Positions 6,259 through 9,312 of a stretch of DNA of 9,312 nucleotides are shown here, piece by piece; position 1 is the first letter of the stretch; each line of letters opens with the position of its first letter. The notes beneath the pieces are model-generated. The model worked only from the letters and a program-made list of their open reading frames with translations. It made no database searches and was not told the origin of the DNA. The position numbers were made by a program, and so were the translations under genes. The stretch covers positions 1 to 9,312 of the forward strand of contig JARGGF010000112.1 in the NCBI GenBank assembly GCA_029210905.1, written 5' to 3'. This DNA is from Bacteroidales bacterium. GTDB lineage: Bacteria > Bacteroidota > Bacteroidia > Bacteroidales > NBLH01.

Positions 6259-6888
6259 TTAATTTAATTCGGTAGTCCGAAGAAAATCAGAGGGTAAAAA
6301 TCCATATCGCTTATAAAAGCATTTAGAAAAATAGGATGGCGAGCTAAATCCTGATTCATAGGCTATTTCAGAAATATTTCCCTGAAATTTGCGCAAAAGT
6401 TTCAAACTTCTTTTTAGTCGATATTCATTTAAAAACTCATTTGGTGAATAACCTGTAAGTGAAACAATTTTTCGATACATTTGAGACTTGCTCATGCCCA
6501 TTCTTTCGCTGAATGTTTGAACCGTCAATACAGGATCATTCCAATAGGAATGGGTTACTTCGCATAATTGCTTTAAAAAATCCTCTTCGGATGGTTTAAA
6601 AACCCTCAAAGAATCGAACATATTAATTTTTTTTAAATCACTGGTTGGAAGATAATCACTCAATGTGGAAGAGGCAAATATTTTGCCTGCCTGAGCAATG
6701 TTGCACAATCTTCTTGTACTTTGGATTGTTTCGCCAAAAAAAGCATCATTCCCGGTGACAGGCACTCCGGCACTTAATCCAATCTTTGTCATCAGATTAA
6801 TGTTCAAAGTCGATTTAATAATATGCAGGATTGATTCTATTTCAAGTGCACAATCAATAGCATTGGTTACTGATGCGAAAGTAGCCAA
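6259..6888 (-). CDS. Cyclase-like domain remainder plus AraC-type DNA-binding domain (downstream half of a split gene)
   Basis: This frame is the C-terminal half of the interrupted gene 6259-7380. Residues 1-70, from ATFASVTNAIDCALEIE to IGLSAGVPVTGNDAFFGETI and RRLCNIAQAGKIFASSTLSD, match the second half of a class III nucleotide cyclase-like domain. Residues about 115-209 are a complete AraC-type double helix-turn-helix, with LTVQTFSERMGMSKSQMYRK and ISEIAYESGFSSPSYFSKCF followed by YKRYGFLPSDFL. The first possible start in frame is TTG at 6888; the first ATG in frame is well inside the domain. The frame is open without a start back to the TAA at 6952-6954. Independent translation is therefore doubtful, and this half is probably silent unless the stop is suppressed or a TTG start is used. 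Confidence 0.75.
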   Translation of the reverse strand: MATFASVTNAIDCALEIESILHIIKSTLNINLMTKIGLSAGVPVTGNDAFFGETIQSTRRLCNIAQAGKIFASSTLSDYLPTSDLKKINMFDSLRVFKPSEEDFLKQLCEVTHSYWNDPVLTVQTFSERMGMSKSQMYRKIVSLTGYSPNEFLNEYRLKRSLKLLRKFQGNISEIAYESGFSSPSYFSKCFYKRYGFLPSDFLRTTELN

Positions 6889-6951
6889 AGAACCCTCATT
6901 TACATGTTCGATTTTTCTTCCTTTAAATTGTTCCAGCTTATCCGTAAGTAA

Positions 6952-7380
6952 TTAAATATAGGTCTGCTGAATATTTTCAGATTTATCCAGTCCAACGCGA
7001 ACATCAATCAAATCAAATTCAATAACTTCAATTGCCATAATGGCCCTAAAAGCAGAATCATTGAGAATAAGAAGTCCGGAATTATCGATATGGCTAGGTG
7101 TAGGATCCTGAATTCTTCCCAGAAAAGCTTCAACAACATTAGTTTCTACTTCAATTATGTGGTGAGGTATAAGTCCGTGAGCATGTTTATGCATTTCTTT
7201 AACAGCATTAATATTTGGTGCTTCCACCAGACAAAAGGCAGCCCCTCTCTGCTCGTCGAACCAATAGGTAATTCCTTTACATCCAAATTTATGTTGTATG
7301 TTCAGGTCTTCCTGATGAGCAAAAGCAACATCTTTAGCTGTAACTCCAGCTAAATCATGGCGATCCATAAAAATTGGCAT
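6952..7380 (-). CDS. DUF4242 (SCO4226-like nickel-binding) domain protein (upstream half of a split gene)
   Basis: As written this yields 142 residues. Residues 1-93 form a DUF4242 domain: MPIFMDRHDLAGVTAKDVA, AHQEDL, GITYWFDEQRGAAFCLVEAP, then EMHKHAHGLIPHHIIEVETN and VVEAFLGR. It has many His, Asp and Glu residues typical of this family of small ferredoxin-like-fold proteins. A member, SCO4226, is known as a nickel-binding protein. Residues 108-142 (FRAIMAIEVIEFDLIDVRVG) are the beginning of a cyclase-like domain, cut by TAA, which shows that the protein was once longer. The start is ATG 7380. The frame stays open to 7455, but the extra 25 residues are low-complexity Phe/Tyr/Leu and MPIFMDRHD is the usual family beginning. 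The DUF4242 part is complete, so this half may still fold and bind metal alone. Confidence 0.82.
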   Translation of the reverse strand: MPIFMDRHDLAGVTAKDVAFAHQEDLNIQHKFGCKGITYWFDEQRGAAFCLVEAPNINAVKEMHKHAHGLIPHHIIEVETNVVEAFLGRIQDPTPSHIDNSGLLILNDSAFRAIMAIEVIEFDLIDVRVGLDKSENIQQTYI

Positions 7381-7726
7381 ATATTCAAAAATGAAAGTGA
7401 AGTAATTGAAGTAAAATAATAAACCTGTTAAAGTCAGCTTGCAGTTATTTATCAAACGCCCATATAATTAATCCAAAAATTTTTTAATAATTGAAGGAAA
7501 GTTCAATTAAATAGCACGACTACAAGATTTTATACACAGATTATTGTACATGCCTATTTATATTCAACTTAGGAGGTTTAAGGTCAATTGAATCGAAAAA
7601 TAGAAAAAATCAACCTAAATCTCATATTCCAACATTGAGTCAGGTTGATTCTGGCAAAGCTTAAACAAAGCTAAAAGAAATAATTATGGGATATTCATAG
7701 AATTATTTAGCAGAAATTTGATAATA
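7381..7726. other. 346-bp intergenic region between the caspase-fold gene and the DUF4242 gene
   Basis: No gene is seen on either strand. The right part (7600-7650) holds the terminator of the caspase unit. The left part (7381-7480) must hold the leader and promoter of the DUF4242 gene. A TTTG is present at the CGTTTGAT near 7455-7462 (minus strand), but no good TAnnTTTG box follows at the right distance. The rest is AT-rich without repeats I can support. Confidence 0.6.
7608..7650 (-). terminator. Intrinsic terminator of the caspase-fold transcription unit
   Basis: AATCAACCT (7608-7616 on the plus strand) and AGGTTGATT (7642-7650) are perfect 9-bp arms around a 25-nt loop, inside which CTCA/TGAG can pair for four more. 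On the minus strand the second arm runs directly into four more T, giving a six-T tract, then CTATTTTT. It lies 77 bp beyond the caspase-fold stop codon, in the expected orientation. Confidence 0.65.
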
Positions 7727-8803
7727 TTATTTGAAAAAGAAATTCCCTTTTAATGAAGTTGATTCCCAGGGCACCTGTTGTCCATTAGATTTTTTCTCAA
7801 CATCTTTTCTTACTGCCTTAAACACCTGTTCCAGCTGTAAACCAGGCTGTTGCAGGTACTTAAGAAGCACTTCGGTATAAAGTCCGTTTGCTCCTTTTCC
7901 ATCAGCAGCGGTTCTGCCGGGAGATGTTGCATAGGCGATTAAGGAGCCACTTGGTGCGTCCATAAAAGCAAGACCTTTTGAAGCTGCACTTCTTGACCAG
8001 CTCCGCTCAAAAGGATTATCGCGGCAAGCATCCAAAATGATTATATTGGTTTTTGTGCGGGCAAATTCCATCTTTGCCAATACCCTGCCAACAGCCACAC
8101 AGTCATATTCAACATCTTCTTTACTAGCCAATTGTGCGTCAATTGGAATCAAATAGTTTTCACCATTAAATTGAATTCCATGCCCTGCATAATAAAACAA
8201 TCCCACATCGTAATCTGGCAGGGAATTTCCAAATTGATCTATTGTTTTCTTTAGTGATTTTTGGTCAGCATTTTCAATTTTAATAACATCAAAACCCATA
8301 CTTTTAAGCGACTGATCAATGGCACGGGCATCATTTACAGGATTTGCCAACGCAAGATTTTCCGGATACTGCGCATTTCCAATTATCAATGCCAGCCTTT
8401 TCTGAAATGTAATGGCCTTTGAAACAGTATTTTCCTTTTGATCCTGGTCGGTAGCTGTTATTTTAACAATATTTTCACCTCGCAAGAGCGGAATTTTTTG
8501 TTCGAATTCGTAGCCCTTTACCTTGTCTTTTTTAAAATCCTTTGAGGTGCTTTCGACAAATAATGAATCGTTAATAAATACTTTAACCCTTGTAATTTTA
8601 GCTCCTTCGTTAATGTTGTATTTTAGGTTATACGAATTTTTCTGAACAATATCATATGCACCAGAAGGTTCTATTACTTTGATTTCTATTGCATTTTTAT
8701 TGTTAACTTTTACGGGGTGCTTGCCACTCGAAAATTGCTGGGAATAGCTCCAAGAGGTAAAGCAAACTATCAGTCCCAAAATTAAAATTCCACTCTTTTT
8801 CAT
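7727..8803 (-). CDS. Secreted caspase-fold protein (peptidase C14 family)
   Basis: This 358-residue protein has an N-terminal signal peptide (MKKSGILILGLIVCFTSWSY, cleavage near SYS-QQ) and would be exported. Residues about 40-134 are a beta-rich Ig-like region (VKVFINDSLFVES, LLRGENIVKITATDQD). Residues 136-358 are a caspase/metacaspase-type p20 domain: RLALIIGNAQYPENLALANP and VNDARAIDQSLKSMGFDV, then GLFYYAGHGIQFNGENYLIP with catalytic His208. IIILDACRDNPF carries the catalytic Cys260, and LIAYATSPGRTAADG and NGLYTEVLLKYL follow. Both catalytic residues are intact. Bacterial members cleave after basic or other residues, but the substrate here is unknown. The start is ATG 8803. The gene lies 44 bp downstream of the partial gene at the window edge, so the two are probably co-transcribed. 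It is the last gene of its unit, followed by a terminator. Confidence 0.92.
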   Translation of the reverse strand: MKKSGILILGLIVCFTSWSYSQQFSSGKHPVKVNNKNAIEIKVIEPSGAYDIVQKNSYNLKYNINEGAKITRVKVFINDSLFVESTSKDFKKDKVKGYEFEQKIPLLRGENIVKITATDQDQKENTVSKAITFQKRLALIIGNAQYPENLALANPVNDARAIDQSLKSMGFDVIKIENADQKSLKKTIDQFGNSLPDYDVGLFYYAGHGIQFNGENYLIPIDAQLASKEDVEYDCVAVGRVLAKMEFARTKTNIIILDACRDNPFERSWSRSAASKGLAFMDAPSGSLIAYATSPGRTAADGKGANGLYTEVLLKYLQQPGLQLEQVFKAVRKDVEKKSNGQQVPWESTSLKGNFFFK

Positions 8804-8847
8804 GGCTTATATTTTTTTAATTATTTATTGACAATCAGTAGATTAAT

Positions 8848-9312
8848 TTAAAAATTGAGTCTTAAACTCAGTAATGGCCCATTCATATAAGGATCATAAC
8901 TGAAAAAATAATTGAATTTTCCCGGGTTCACTGCCACCCCTTTTTCAGCCCTTTTTTGTTTGGCTTGCCTGGCGGTAATAATCATGTCGAATGCCCAGAT
9001 TCCTAAGGCCGAAAAACCAAAAATTTTGGAACCCAACTTCTGGTTTTTTGTTTTTCTGTATAAATCATCACTTTCGTTAATATCATTAGAAGCCAGGTAC
9101 TTGTCGAAATTTTTTCTATAGCTGTTGTTAAGCAATATTGATGCCCCAAGAAATGTGTATGCCGCAGCTCCAACAGCCAGATAGGATTTTTTGCGGGTAA
9201 GTTTATAGTTTCCAAGGCCAGGGTAAGCTACAGAATAAAGTACTGCTTGTCCAACGCCCAAATCAGCTTCCATATATTTACCAAATACTTCCACATTAAT
9301 GGTTTCGTCAAT
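8848..9312 (-). CDS. C-terminal part of an unidentified membrane-associated protein (partial, 5' end off the right edge)
   Basis: The frame is open from the window edge (IDETINVEVFGKYMEADLGVG) to the stop at 8848, giving 154 visible residues. A GTG at 9294 lies inside this frame and is probably not the start. I do not recognise the family firmly. Visible are AVLYSVAYPGLGNYKLTRKK, a hydrophobic stretch SYLAVGAAAYTFLGASILL, a charged linker rich in Asn/Lys (YRKNFDKYLASNDINESDD), and a second hydrophobic stretch KIFGFSALGIWAFDMIITARQ. The end, LLSLRLNF, resembles a terminal beta strand. The 'PGLG.Y....K' beginning followed by two hydrophobic stretches resembles the membrane part of DUF5683-type Bacteroidota proteins, but this is only an impression. 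The caspase-fold gene follows after 44 bp, so the two products may act together at the envelope. Confidence 0.6.
   Translation of the reverse strand: MDETINVEVFGKYMEADLGVGQAVLYSVAYPGLGNYKLTRKKSYLAVGAAAYTFLGASILLNNSYRKNFDKYLASNDINESDDLYRKTKNQKLGSKIFGFSALGIWAFDMIITARQAKQKRAEKGVAVNPGKFNYFFSYDPYMNGPLLSLRLNF

Larger units (their letters stand above)
6259..7380 (-). pseudogene. DUF4242 / cyclase-like / AraC one-component regulator interrupted by one in-frame stop
   Basis: From ATG 7380 to the stop ending at 6259 there are 374 codons in one frame, broken only by TAA at 6954-6952. The 21 codons between the stop and the first start-like TTG still code for plausible domain sequence (LLTDKLEQF, GRKIEHVNEG). 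This aligns with the family pattern ending '..LKQFGGREVKHTGDG', so nothing but the one codon is lost. By that remembered alignment the stop replaces a lysine-like position, which one A-to-T change (AAA to TAA) would explain. Domain order is DUF4242 (1-93), class III cyclase-like (about 108-240) and AraC HTH (about 280-373). The metal-binding Asp positions of a cyclase read Glu here (AIEVIEF and NEG), so catalysis is unlikely. It could be a recent pseudogene, a split gene or a sequencing error. Confidence 0.75.

Noticed and set aside
6620..7050. Active adenylate or guanylate cyclase
   Set aside because: The positions expected to hold metal-binding aspartates carry glutamates and the domain is cut by a stop codon, so I do not claim catalysis.
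7381..7455. 25-residue N-terminal extension of the DUF4242 protein
   Set aside because: The extension is low-complexity Phe/Tyr/Leu sequence from AT-rich leader DNA, while MPIFMDRHD is the family-typical start.
9003..9215. 70-codon minus-strand frame inside the partial gene at the right edge
   Set aside because: It is an alternative frame of the gene that is open to the window edge and has no recognisable features.
1..9312. CRISPR array, transposase, tRNA or rRNA genes
   Set aside because: No regularly spaced repeats, transposase motifs or structural RNA signatures were found on reading through the window.

Overview
The window looks like a chromosomal piece of a Bacteroidota (Bacteroidetes) genome. 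It is AT-rich with A-rich translation starts. Its signal peptides end in the 'NAQ' or 'SYSQQ' style, there are TAnnTTTG promoter-like boxes, and several proteins (the DUF4242/cyclase-like/AraC architecture, the secreted group 1 globin, the secreted caspase-fold protein) are types I associate with that phylum. No tRNA, rRNA, CRISPR array or transposase was seen. Every convincing gene lies on the minus strand, so transcription runs from right to left.

Positions 1-5366 hold a tetrapyrrole (heme) biosynthesis cluster of the C5 pathway. In transcription order it is hemA (glutamyl-tRNA reductase), hemC (hydroxymethylbilane synthase), a 74-codon DUF1016 fragment, hemD (uroporphyrinogen-III synthase), hemB (porphobilinogen synthase) and hemL (glutamate-1-semialdehyde aminomutase, cut by the left edge). 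Together these carry glutamyl-tRNA through 5-aminolevulinate, porphobilinogen and hydroxymethylbilane to uroporphyrinogen III. A strong intrinsic terminator follows hemA, and both hemA and hemC have a TAAATTTG box upstream. hemA and hemCDBL may therefore be two units. The fragment between hemC and hemD is the middle of a YhcG/DUF1016-type nuclease domain and contains a perfect 14-bp palindrome. The hemB-hemL gap holds a 79-bp imperfect inverted repeat.

Positions 5580-6032 encode a small secreted group 1 truncated hemoglobin, a possible user of heme in the periplasm.

Positions 6259-7380 form one reading frame of 373 codons interrupted by a single in-frame TAA. Read through, it encodes a DUF4242 (nickel-binding-like) domain, a degenerate class III nucleotide cyclase-like domain and an AraC-type DNA-binding domain. 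As written it yields a 142-residue DUF4242 protein and a separate AraC-containing piece that lacks an ATG start.

Positions 7727-9312 hold a secreted caspase-fold (peptidase C14) protein with an intact His/Cys pair. 44 bp upstream lies the C-terminal part of a membrane-associated protein that runs off the right edge. A terminator-like hairpin at 7608-7650 closes this unit.

The points most worth a second look are the nonsense-split sensor/regulator gene, the nuclease-domain fragment with its palindrome inside the hem operon, and the hemB-hemL inverted repeat.
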